Part shown: piece after piece, positions 57,420 to 64,000 of the stretch
Layout of the letters: each line of letters begins with the position of its first letter
Numbering within the stretch: position 1 is the stretch's first letter
Origin: Ammoniphilus oxalaticus
GTDB taxonomy: Bacteria; Bacillota; Bacilli; Aneurinibacillales; RAOX-1
Length of the DNA stretch: 64,000 nt
Assembly (NCBI RefSeq): GCF_003609605.1
Contig: NZ_MCHY01000009.1
Location: 204,522-268,521 of the forward strand
Direction: 5' to 3'
Made by a program: the position numbers and the translations under genes
Notes under the pieces: generated by a model
Told to the model about the DNA's origin: nothing
Database searches by the model: none
Seen by the model: only the letters and a program-made list of their open reading frames with translations

Positions 57420-58184
57420 CTATAGCTTAAACAGGCGCTCCGCATTTTCATAGGTAATTTTACACAGTTGCTCATATTCCATATTTCGTAGCTTCGCAAT
57501 CGTTTCCGCCACATACCGAACATATCCGCTTTCATTACGTTCTCCACGGTAAGGTTCAGGCGTTAAATAGGGACAATCCGTCTCGATCAACAAACGCTCC
57601 AAAGGCACCTGCTGCGCAACTTCCTTCGGACGCTTTGCATTTTTATATGAGACAGGACCCGCTAAAGAAATGTAGAAGTTCATGTCTATGCATTCTTGCG
57701 CCATCTCTGGACTTCCCGAAAAGCAATGCATAATCCCGCCCACTTCAGCTGCATTTTCTTCGCGAAGGATGTCTAGTACATCTTGATGCGCGTCCCGATC
57801 ATGAATAATAATTGGCAACCCAACCTCCTTTGCCAATTGAATCTGTTTACGAAACGCTGCTTGTTGCGTATCTCTTGGCGATCGATCTCGATAATAGTCG
57901 AGACCAATCTCACCAATCGCAACGACTTTGGGATGTTGACTTAACTCTCTAAGCCAATCCAAGTCCTCATCCCTCATCTCTTTAGCATTATGCGGATGCC
58001 AACCTACTGCGGTATAAATAAAATCATATTCTTCCGCAAGCGCTAACGAGGTTTTGTTCGTTGCGCGGTCAATACCGATATTGACAATACGACTTACACC
58101 ATTTTCTTTGGCCCTTTGAATAACCTCTACTTGATCCTTGCTAAATTGACCTGAATTTAAGTGCGCATGTGTGTCGAATAGCAT
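57420..58184 (-). CDS. tatD: TatD family metal-dependent DNase
   Basis: The 254-residue TIM barrel has DTHAHLNS near residue 4 (metal ligands), VAIGEIGLDYYRD near residue 88, IIIHDRDAH near residue 125, and LLIETDCPYLTP near residue 200. Length is normal. Family members are 3'-5' exonucleases or hydrolases; the B. subtilis counterpart is yabD. An AAGGAG site precedes the ATG. It follows metG by about 80 bases, across a terminator. Confidence 0.94.
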   Translation of the reverse strand: MLFDTHAHLNSGQFSKDQVEVIQRAKENGVSRIVNIGIDRATNKTSLALAEEYDFIYTAVGWHPHNAKEMRDEDLDWLRELSQHPKVVAIGEIGLDYYRDRSPRDTQQAAFRKQIQLAKEVGLPIIIHDRDAHQDVLDILREENAAEVGGIMHCFSGSPEMAQECIDMNFYISLAGPVSYKNAKRPKEVAQQVPLERLLIETDCPYLTPEPYRGERNESGYVRYVAETIAKLRNMEYEQLCKITYENAERLFKL

Positions 58185-58215
58185 TAAAACATCTCCTTAA
58201 TACCCAAAATATGTT

Positions 58216-58260
58216 GGAAAAAAAGCAATAGTCTTGCTCAGCTAAGCAAGACTGCTTTTT
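58216..58260 (-). terminator. Rho-independent terminator after metG
   Basis: Stem AAAAGCAGTCTTGCT/AGCAAGACTATTGCTTTT with loop TAGCTG, then TTT on the minus strand. It starts 2 bases after the metG stop. Confidence 0.85.
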
Positions 58261-58262
58261 AT

Positions 58263-60254
58263 TTATGTGATCTTCGCTCCATTTGGCATTCCCTCTGGGA
58301 CAGAAGCCAATTTTAGTTGATCCCCTTCCGAGGCAGCCAGGATCATTCCGTAAGACATTTCGCCGCGTAATTTAACTGGCTTTAAATTCGTTACGCAAAT
58401 TACTTTTTGGCCCTTTAACTCTGTTGGGTTGTAATACTTAGCAATACCTGAAACTACTTGGCGCTGTTCATAACCGAGATCGAGTTGCAATTTAAGCAAT
58501 CGATCCGCTTTAGGAACAGGTTCCGCGGAAATGACTTCAGCGACGCGCAGCTCCACTTTCATAAAATCATCAATCGTAATTTCTTCCGCTTCTGGCGCGC
58601 TTGGTTGCGCGGATTGTTGTTCCTGTTCCTGTTTCTGCTGATTTTGTTCAGCTTGTTGAAGGGCTGCAGCTGTCTTTTCATCAATCGCCGCCATTTCTGC
58701 TTCAAGTTCCAAGCGCGGAAACAGTACGCCCGACCGATCAATCTTAGATCCAGCTGGGAGCTTGCCCCATTGTCCCGCTTGATCCCAATCCACCTCGGGA
58801 CTGCCCACTTGCAAGCCGAGTTGAGTCCAAATTTTCGCAGGCGTCTTCGTCATAAACGGTTGGATTAGAATTGAAGTGATGCGAATACTTTCTGCAAGAT
58901 TATAAAGAACCGTCGCTAATCGCCCTCGCTTCGTTTCTTCTTTCGCCAACCCCCATGGCGTCGTCTCATCAATATATTTGTTCGTTCTTCCAACTAATTC
59001 CCAAATATGTGTTAAAGCATTACTAAACCTCATATTGTCCAAATGCTCTTCCACTTTACCAACCGTTTGGCGAGCTAGTTCAATCAGTTCTTCATCAAAC
59101 TCGCCTGACTCTGTTGGAGCAGGGATCACACCGTCAAAATATTGATCAATCATCGCCGTTGTTCGGCTAACCAAGTTACCCAAATCGTTTGCTAAATCAT
59201 AATTCAATCGTTGAATAAATGCTTCAGGCGTAAACGTGCCATCATGTCCAAAGGCTATTTCTCTAAGCAAGAAATAGCGAATAGAGTCCGAACCATAGCG
59301 CTCTATCAAAAATTTCGGATCAATTACATTTCCTTTTGATTTCGACATTTTTCCGTCAGGCATTAATAACCAGCCATGCCCAAACACTTTTTCTGGTAAC
59401 GGGGCATCTAGCGCCATTAAAATAATTGGCCAGTAGATCGTATGGAATCGCAAGATGTCTTTACCGATTAACTGAACGTTAGCAGGCCAATACTTTTGAT
59501 ATAGACGATCATCATCAGACATAAAGCCGAGAGCCGTTATGTAGTTTGCAAGAGCATCAATCCACACATAGATGACGTGCTCAGGATCGCTCGTAACAGG
59601 GATGCCCCAATCAAAGGTAGTTCTCGAAACACATAAATCTTCCAGGCCCGGTTTTAAGAAATTGTTGACCATTTCATTGCGCCTTGAGGCGGGTTGAATA
59701 AAGTCCGGATTTTCTTCTATATATTTTAACAATCGATCTTGGTACTTAGACATACGGAAAAAATAACTTTTTTCTTGAACAAGGCTAACTTCCCTGTCGC
59801 AATCAGGGCAAATTAACTTCCCTTCCTTTTTCACTTGCCGCTCTGTCCAAAATGCTTCACAAGGCAAACAGTAATACCCTTCGTACTCACCTAAATAAAT
59901 ATCGCCTTGATCAACAAGCTTTTCAAATATTTTTTGCACAACAACTTTATGACGAGGCTCTGTCGTCCTGATGAAGTCATCATACGAAATATCAAGGCGA
60001 ACCCATAAATCTTTAATCCATTCGACAACAGGATCAATAAATTGAAGTGGCTTTAAACCATCCTCCTCTGCCCGCTTTTGAAGCTTTTGCCCATGCTCAT
60101 CCGTTCCCGTTAAATAATAAACATCATATCCGCGAAGCCTTTTATATCTAGCCATCGCGTCCGCGGCAATTGTCGTATAAGCGTTTCCTATATGTAATTT
60201 GTTACTTGGATAATAAATCGGTGTTGTAATGTAAAATGTTGGTTTACTCGACAC
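58263..60254 (-). CDS. metG: Methionyl-tRNA synthetase
   Basis: Charges tRNA-Met. The 663-residue protein has the HIGH motif as HIGN near residue 21, a zinc knuckle (CLPC near 127 and CPDC near 144), KMSKS as DGKMSKSKGNV near residue 300, an anticodon-binding helical domain and a C-terminal tRNA-binding EMAP/OB domain (from about 560), preceded by a Gln/Glu-rich linker. The start is GTG (60252-60254) with GGGAGG before it; an ATG at 60320 would add 22 unrelated residues. No T-box was found upstream. Confidence 0.97.
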   Translation of the reverse strand: MSSKPTFYITTPIYYPSNKLHIGNAYTTIAADAMARYKRLRGYDVYYLTGTDEHGQKLQKRAEEDGLKPLQFIDPVVEWIKDLWVRLDISYDDFIRTTEPRHKVVVQKIFEKLVDQGDIYLGEYEGYYCLPCEAFWTERQVKKEGKLICPDCDREVSLVQEKSYFFRMSKYQDRLLKYIEENPDFIQPASRRNEMVNNFLKPGLEDLCVSRTTFDWGIPVTSDPEHVIYVWIDALANYITALGFMSDDDRLYQKYWPANVQLIGKDILRFHTIYWPIILMALDAPLPEKVFGHGWLLMPDGKMSKSKGNVIDPKFLIERYGSDSIRYFLLREIAFGHDGTFTPEAFIQRLNYDLANDLGNLVSRTTAMIDQYFDGVIPAPTESGEFDEELIELARQTVGKVEEHLDNMRFSNALTHIWELVGRTNKYIDETTPWGLAKEETKRGRLATVLYNLAESIRITSILIQPFMTKTPAKIWTQLGLQVGSPEVDWDQAGQWGKLPAGSKIDRSGVLFPRLELEAEMAAIDEKTAAALQQAEQNQQKQEQEQQSAQPSAPEAEEITIDDFMKVELRVAEVISAEPVPKADRLLKLQLDLGYEQRQVVSGIAKYYNPTELKGQKVICVTNLKPVKLRGEMSYGMILAASEGDQLKLASVPEGMPNGAKIT

Positions 60255-60291
60255 GTTTTTTCCTCCCAAACACGAAATCAAAACTTTCCCT

Positions 60292-60320
60292 ATTATCTCA
60301 TGATAGCCCAAAATATACAA
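60292..60320 (-). promoter_or_regulatory. Candidate sigma-A promoter of metG
   Basis: -35 TTGTAT at 60315-60320, 17-bp spacer, -10 GATAAT at 60292-60297. A perfect TATAAT lies further up at 60355-60360 without a good -35. The rest of the metG-abrB gap (60361-60490) is A+T-rich with no visible gene or structured element. Confidence 0.4.
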
Positions 60321-60490
60321 AACCTTACTTCAAACTCCATAAGTATCCTATCAAATTATATCCCATGACAATATGTGACACTAACTGGAATAACTTCGCA
60401 ATAATTCGACACATTTCACTTATTTTGTCAATAACTTTTCCTATGTTTACATTTAATTTCAAGTTCATTCCAAAATACCGAAAAAATGGG

Positions 60491-60519
60491 TTGACTAGTT
60501 CTGGAAATACTGGTACTAT
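60491..60519 (+). promoter_or_regulatory. Sigma-A promoter of abrB
   Basis: -35 TTGACT at 60491-60496, 17-bp spacer, -10 TACTAT at 60514-60519. It is the only plus-strand promoter identified in the window. Confidence 0.82.
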
Positions 60520-60535
60520 AAACATAAGATATTTT

Positions 60536-60552
60536 TGTCGAATTTTGACGAG
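60536..60552 (+). promoter_or_regulatory. Paired Spo0A boxes downstream of the abrB promoter
   Basis: TGTCGAA at 60536-60542 (perfect 0A box) and TGACGAG at 60546-60552, offset by 10 bp on the same face of the helix. They lie at about +10 to +27, where Spo0A represses abrB in B. subtilis. Confidence 0.88.
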
Positions 60553-60605
60553 ATGATGATTTCTACAAATAGATAAGATCATCCGATTTTGAGAGGAGAA
60601 TGAAG

Positions 60606-60863
60606 ATGTTGAAATCCACAGGTATTGTACGTAAAGTGGACGAGCTTGGACGTGTAGTAATCCCGATTGAATTGCGCAGAACGTTAGGTATTGGGGAAAA
60701 AGACGCGCTAGAAATCTATGTAGATGGGGATCGAATTATTCTCAAAAAATACGAACCAGCTTGTATCTTCTGCGGAAATGCTGATTCTGTAAACCATTTT
60801 AAAGGTAAAATAATTTGCGGGAACTGTGTAGCCGAAATCCCCGCTCCAATAAGCAAAATCTAA
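60606..60863 (+). CDS. abrB: Transition-state regulator AbrB, zinc-ribbon C-terminal variant
   Basis: Global repressor of post-exponential genes. The 85-residue protein has the AbrB DNA-binding half almost identical to B. subtilis (LKSTGIVRKVDELGRVVIPI and LRRTLGIGEKDALEIYV). The C-terminal 30 residues differ: CIFCGN near residue 52 and IICGNCVAE near residue 70 make a CxxC/CxxC zinc-ribbon pattern in place of the usual multimerisation domain. The ATG at 60606 is favoured over 60600 by spacing from GAGGAG. It is the only gene on the plus strand, convergent to rsmI, as abrB is opposed to its neighbours in B. subtilis. Confidence 0.93.
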   Translation: MLKSTGIVRKVDELGRVVIPIELRRTLGIGEKDALEIYVDGDRIILKKYEPACIFCGNADSVNHFKGKIICGNCVAEIPAPISKI

Positions 60864-60895
60864 AGGGTCCTCGCTTAGAGGCCCCTTTTTTACTT
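60864..60895 (+). terminator. Bidirectional terminator between abrB and rsmI
   Basis: Stem GGGTCCTC/GAGGCCCC with loop GCTTA and T-run TTTTTT on the plus side, and AAAGGG (reading TTTAG on the minus strand) on the other. It serves convergent abrB and possibly rsmI. Confidence 0.82.
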
Positions 60896-60902
60896 TTCGT
60901 TT

Positions 60903-61784
60903 TTAAAATCTTCGATGGTAAAGTTGATATATTTCTCGCTTCGGCGCCTGCCGATCTTCAGCGACTCGTTTAATCGCCTCTTTAGAGCTTTCTCCCGCTT
61001 CAATATAGTGATTAACGTGAGCGACCGGGTCCAATTCTTCCCACCAATCATCCGTTATAAGCGGCTTATCAGAAGCATTTCCATCAAGGATAATGGTAAA
61101 CTCCCCTTTTATTTGCTTTAGCTCACTCAAATATTTAATTGCCTCTTTAATCGAGCCGCGAATAAACTCCTCATACTTTTTCGTTAATTCTCTTGCTATA
61201 CATATCGATCGATTTCCAAGAACCTCCTGAACTTCGGAAAGTGTTCGTTTAATCCGATGCGGGGACTCATAAAAAATGATCGTTTCTTGGTAAAATTTAA
61301 TGCGCTCTAATTCATCGCGCAACTGTTTTTTCCCCCGCGGAAAAAAACCGACAAAGATAAACTGTTTCGTGGGCAAGCCAGAAGCGATCAAAGCGCTTAA
61401 CCCCGCATTCGCGCCCGGGATCGGAATCACAGGAATTTCCAGCGCAGTCGCATCACGCACCAATTCATAGCCCGGATCAGAAATAGCGGGCATTCCCGCG
61501 TCACTTACTAAGGCTACTTTTTTACCTTCTTGCAACGATTGAATAATACCTTGTCCGCTTGCTTGCTTATTATGCTCATGATGACTAACCAAGCGAGCTC
61601 CAATTTCAAAATGATTGAGTAATTTCTTCGTTTGTCTCGTGTCTTCAGCAGCGATGATATCTACCGATCGTAATGTTTCCAATGCTCGTATTGTAATATC
61701 CCCCAAATTACCTATCGGCGTTGACACTAAATAAAGTTGCCCCCCTGAATCAACTGACGCGCTAAAACTCGACTGGATAAACAT
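60903..61784 (-). CDS. rsmI: 16S rRNA (cytidine1402-2'-O)-methyltransferase
   Basis: SAM-dependent methylation of C1402 in the decoding centre of 16S rRNA. The 293-residue protein is a tetrapyrrole-methylase-fold enzyme: LYLVSTPIGNLGDIT near residue 18, AEDTRQTKKLL near residue 45, LVSDAGMPAISDPG near residue 90 and FYESPHRI near residue 170. Length is normal. The ATG overlaps the last base of the trmN6-like gene; the GIY-YIG gene yazA that usually separates them is missing. Confidence 0.96.
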   Translation of the reverse strand: MFIQSSFSASVDSGGQLYLVSTPIGNLGDITIRALETLRSVDIIAAEDTRQTKKLLNHFEIGARLVSHHEHNKQASGQGIIQSLQEGKKVALVSDAGMPAISDPGYELVRDATALEIPVIPIPGANAGLSALIASGLPTKQFIFVGFFPRGKKQLRDELERIKFYQETIIFYESPHRIKRTLSEVQEVLGNRSICIARELTKKYEEFIRGSIKEAIKYLSELKQIKGEFTIILDGNASDKPLITDDWWEELDPVAHVNHYIEAGESSKEAIKRVAEDRQAPKREIYQLYHRRF

Positions 61785-62536
61785 TATTTTTTGGCCTCCT
61801 CTCCATAATATATTTTAAAGATCTCTTGGCTGTATTGACCATCTTCTTCATAAACGATTAATGGCGACAGTAGCTTAAGATCAGGTTTACCATTACGTAT
61901 CCCTTCAATTAAGATCATGTTTGCCTCTGAACCAAGTTTCGGATGAACAAAGCGGATTCGCTTTGGCTCGATTTGATATTTGCGCATCAACGTCACCAAT
62001 TCCATAAATCGCGAAGGTCGATGCACGAGGGCTACTTTCCCGCCTGAACGAACGAGACTCGCGCTCGCTCTGATTACATCTTCCAAATTACAGTGAATCT
62101 CGTGTCGCGCGATGGCAACATATTCATTCTTATTAATCTCTCCCGTATTTCCAATCATGTAAGGGGGATTGCAGGTGACGACATCGTAAGCGCCAAATCC
62201 AAAGCGTTGCGGGGCTTCTTTTAAATCGCCATGAAACACTTCAATTTGTTCGATAAGTCGATTCAATCGCACATTACGCGCCGCCATTTCATACAACCTT
62301 TGCTGGATCTCCAAGCCTTCAATTTTTGCTTTAGAGCGGGTCGACAACAATAAAGGGATCACACCATTCCCCGCGCACAAATCCATTATCCTGCCTTTTT
62401 GAATCGGTACGGACACAAAATTCGCCAACAAGACAGCATCCATTGAAAAGCTGAATACTTCCCGACTTTGTATTATTTTCAAATCGTGGGTTAGCAAATC
62501 GTCCACCCGCTCAGTCGGATTCAAAGATACTTCCAT
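61784..62536 (-). CDS. tRNA1(Val) (adenine37-N6)-methyltransferase-like protein (YabB)
   Basis: The 250-residue protein has a SAM-binding site ([15 protein letters not shown] near residue 51) and the N6-adenine methyltransferase motif NPPY near residue 125 ([11 protein letters not shown]), so it is a class I N6-adenine methylase of the YabB/TrmN6 type. Its tRNA position is inferred by family. It overlaps rsmI by one base. Start at 62536 is the first ATG after the gap and gives the family length. Confidence 0.9.
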   Translation of the reverse strand: MEVSLNPTERVDDLLTHDLKIIQSREVFSFSMDAVLLANFVSVPIQKGRIMDLCAGNGVIPLLLSTRSKAKIEGLEIQQRLYEMAARNVRLNRLIEQIEVFHGDLKEAPQRFGFGAYDVVTCNPPYMIGNTGEINKNEYVAIARHEIHCNLEDVIRASASLVRSGGKVALVHRPSRFMELVTLMRKYQIEPKRIRFVHPKLGSEANMILIEGIRNGKPDLKLLSPLIVYEEDGQYSQEIFKIYYGEEAKK

Positions 62537-62575
62537 CCATTACCCTTCCTTTCCATCTTAACGCTGCAGGGTAAA

Positions 62576-62603
62576 CAAAACAGGAGGCCTCCCAGGCCCC
62601 CTG
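62576..62603 (-). terminator. Rho-independent terminator after yabA
   Basis: Stem CAGGGGGCCT/AGGCCTCCTG with loop GGG (one G-T pair), followed on the minus strand by TTTTGTTTACC, just after the yabA stop. Confidence 0.8.
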
Positions 62604-62609
62604 TTTACC

Positions 62610-62963
62610 TCATTTATTTAAAAAGGAGAGACAAAACAAACAATCCCCTTCTTTTCTTAGACTGCCAAAATGTAAATTGCAAATATGAAAACCTTCTTGG
62701 TACAGCCGAGCTAAATTATCGTAACCTTCCCCAACAATTGCTCGTTGTTTATCATCGGTCTGATTGTCTTTACCTAATTGCGCTTCTTGAACCGAATTCA
62801 ACCGTTCTAGCTGTAAGCGAAGGTGCTGATTTTCTATGGAAAGACTCTTATTCTGCTCCAGCAATGCGACGATTTGCTCTCGTAAACCGCTCATCTCCTT
62901 TAGAAGGTCCACAAGTTGTTCCTCAATATGAGTAGCTTGTTGAAACATTTTCTGATTATCCAT
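62610..62963 (-). CDS. yabA: Replication initiation control protein YabA
   Basis: Negative regulator of DNA replication initiation that bridges DnaA and the DnaN clamp. The 117-residue protein has an N-terminal leucine-zipper coiled coil (residues 5-55, tetramerisation) and a C-terminal zinc site with HICNLHFG and CLFC (about residues 93-113), supplying the Cys and His ligands. Length is normal. It lies between ricT and the trmN6-like gene, the conserved order near holB. Confidence 0.94.
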   Translation of the reverse strand: MDNQKMFQQATHIEEQLVDLLKEMSGLREQIVALLEQNKSLSIENQHLRLQLERLNSVQEAQLGKDNQTDDKQRAIVGEGYDNLARLYQEGFHICNLHFGSLRKEGDCLFCLSFLNK

Positions 62964-62985
62964 AACCCTCACCCCGCATGAAGGC

Positions 62986-63798
62986 TTATTTCACCTTCTC
63001 CATCTCCGTGATCTCTTCTAACGTAAATTCTATCATCCTCCCGACTTCGGTAACATCCACTTGGACAAGCCGCTCTAAAATATTCAATCCAACCACTCGC
63101 CCGGCGCCCATCGGCGTTACCACACGTTGACCCATATCCGGCAGTTCCTCTTTCGCGCTTTCGTAATGATCGTTCTCATATTTCAGACAACACATTAACC
63201 GACCGCACAACCCTGAAATCTTCACAGGGTTTAAAGACAGGTTTTGATCTTTGGCCATCTTAATTGAAACGGGTTCAAAATCGCCAAGGAAGGTTGAACA
63301 ACAGAGTATTCGCCCGCAAGGACCGATCCCGCCTAACATTTTCGCCTCATCCCGCACCCCGATCTGTCGAAGTTCAATCCGAGTTCGGAATACAAAGGCG
63401 AGATCCTTGACTAACTCCCGAAAATCAACGCGACCTTCTGCTGTAAAATAAAAAATGACTTTATTACGGTCAAAAGTATATTCAACGTCAATTAATTTCA
63501 TCGCTAATTTGTGCTGTTTAATTTTTTCTTGGCATAGCTTCATCGCTTCGATCGCCATCTCTTTATTCATATCAACTTGCTTAGAGTCCTCTTCGGTGGC
63601 TAATCGAATCACCTTTTTCAACGGAAACACAACGTCTGTCTCAGTCACTGTCTTTTTTCCGATGACGACTTGACCATATTCTACACCACGCGCTGTTTCT
63701 ACAATGGCATATGAACTATTTTTAATCTCCAAATCACCGGGATCAAAGTAATATATTTTCCCCGCTTTTTTAAAGCGGATTCCAACAACCTCTACCAA
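62986..63798 (-). CDS. ricT: Regulatory iron-sulfur protein RicT (YaaT)
   Basis: Subunit of the RicA/F/T complex, which works with RNase Y in mRNA maturation and supports Spo0A activation. The 270-residue protein starts at TTG (63796-63798) seven bases after AGGAGGG, giving [20 protein letters not shown] as in B. subtilis YaaT; an ATG two codons earlier abuts the ribosome site. Cysteines that bind Fe-S clusters are in [14 protein letters not shown] near residue 160 and [13 protein letters not shown] near residue 195. Longer readings overlap holB and are not supported. Confidence 0.95.
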   Translation of the reverse strand: MVEVVGIRFKKAGKIYYFDPGDLEIKNSSYAIVETARGVEYGQVVIGKKTVTETDVVFPLKKVIRLATEEDSKQVDMNKEMAIEAMKLCQEKIKQHKLAMKLIDVEYTFDRNKVIFYFTAEGRVDFRELVKDLAFVFRTRIELRQIGVRDEAKMLGGIGPCGRILCCSTFLGDFEPVSIKMAKDQNLSLNPVKISGLCGRLMCCLKYENDHYESAKEELPDMGQRVVTPMGAGRVVGLNILERLVQVDVTEVGRMIEFTLEEITEMEKVK

Positions 63799-63800
63799 GC

Positions 63801-64000
63801 TCATCCCTCCTGTAACTGGATAACCATCCTTTCGAGGGATAATTGAGGATTCGTATGTCGCCCGAGCCGTTCCTTGGCTTCCATAACTACCTCTATTCCT
63901 TTTAAAATCCACGATTTGCTGCAACGCAGCGCTTGCCTCTGGATGGCCTCCATTTGGTCAATATTTACCAGCTCGCTTTTCCAATCTATTTGAAAAAATA
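63801..64000 (-). CDS. holB: DNA polymerase III delta' subunit, C-terminal end (cut by window edge)
   Basis: The last 65 codons are in the window. Reading toward the stop at 63801-63803, the frame ends with NPQLSLERMVIQLQEG, which resembles the C-terminus of HolB proteins (clamp loader delta'). The stop is 2 bases from the ricT TTG, so ribosomes would pass directly to ricT. Assignment rests on a short fragment and on the conserved holB-yaaT-yabA order. Confidence 0.75.
   Translation of the reverse strand, partial: FFQIDWKSELVNIDQMEAIQRQALRCSKSWILKGIEVVMEAKERLGRHTNPQLSLERMVIQLQEG

Noticed and set aside
63799..63924. Longer RicT beginning at 63924
   Set aside because: This region is read in another frame as the end of holB, and the family N-terminus begins at the TTG at 63798.

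Overview
The window is a contiguous piece of chromosome from an endospore-forming Firmicute of the Bacillales type. Gene content and order match the classic 'yaaT to cysS' sector near the origin of Bacillus subtilis, read here in reverse, so almost everything is on the minus strand. Sporulation genes (spoIIE, spoVT, spoVG, fin, sspF, yabG, yabP, yabQ), AbrB with Spo0A boxes, and the CtsR-McsA-McsB-ClpC set leave little doubt. Three differences from B. subtilis point to a Paenibacillaceae-like lineage rather than Bacillus proper: nadA/nadB/nadC between ftsH and coaX, pssA between disA and the PIN/TRAM gene, and a PrsA-like lipoprotein next to mfd. This placement is inference from synteny. No rRNA, tRNA, CRISPR array, prophage or insertion sequence was seen.

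Layout in window coordinates (minus-strand transcription runs from high to low). 1-8 kb: cysS (cut by the window edge) behind a cysteine T-box leader, gltX, ispF, ispD, PIN/TRAM ATPase, pssA, disA, radA. 8-13 kb: the heat-shock operon ctsR-mcsA-mcsB-clpC with doubled CtsR operators, then a HAD phosphatase. 13.5-21 kb: greA-lysS, then pabB-pabC-folP-folB-folK-HTH-dusB (folate). 21-31.5 kb: cysK, coaX-hslO, the de novo NAD genes nadA/nadB-nadC, ftsH, tilS-hpt. 31.6-41 kb: spoIIE, then mazG-rqcP and yabP-yabQ-divIC, a MATE-type flippase and spoVT. 41-50 kb: prsA-like foldase, mfd, fin, pth, ctc, prs, glmU. 50-64 kb: spoVG, ridA, purR, ispE, sspF, veg, yabG, rsmA, rnmV, the 3D-domain protein YabE, tatD, metG, abrB (the only plus-strand gene), rsmI, trmN6-like, yabA, ricT and the end of holB.

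Regulatory signals are unusually readable. They include a spoIIE promoter with the atypical 21-bp spacer plus 0A boxes, a sigma-F-like promoter at fin, sigma-G-like promoters at spoVT and sspF, a sigma-H-like promoter at spoVG, tandem near-consensus promoters at veg, a perfect-consensus promoter at greA, and paired Spo0A boxes just downstream of the abrB promoter.

The only clearly accessory segment is about 35.78-37.05 kb, between rqcP and yabP. It holds a NERD-domain gene interrupted by one in-frame TGA, preceded on the same strand by a GC-rich, highly structured, unrecognised intergenic RNA candidate that ends in an intrinsic terminator. I did not find a convincing new multi-gene system; this segment is the best candidate for something undescribed.
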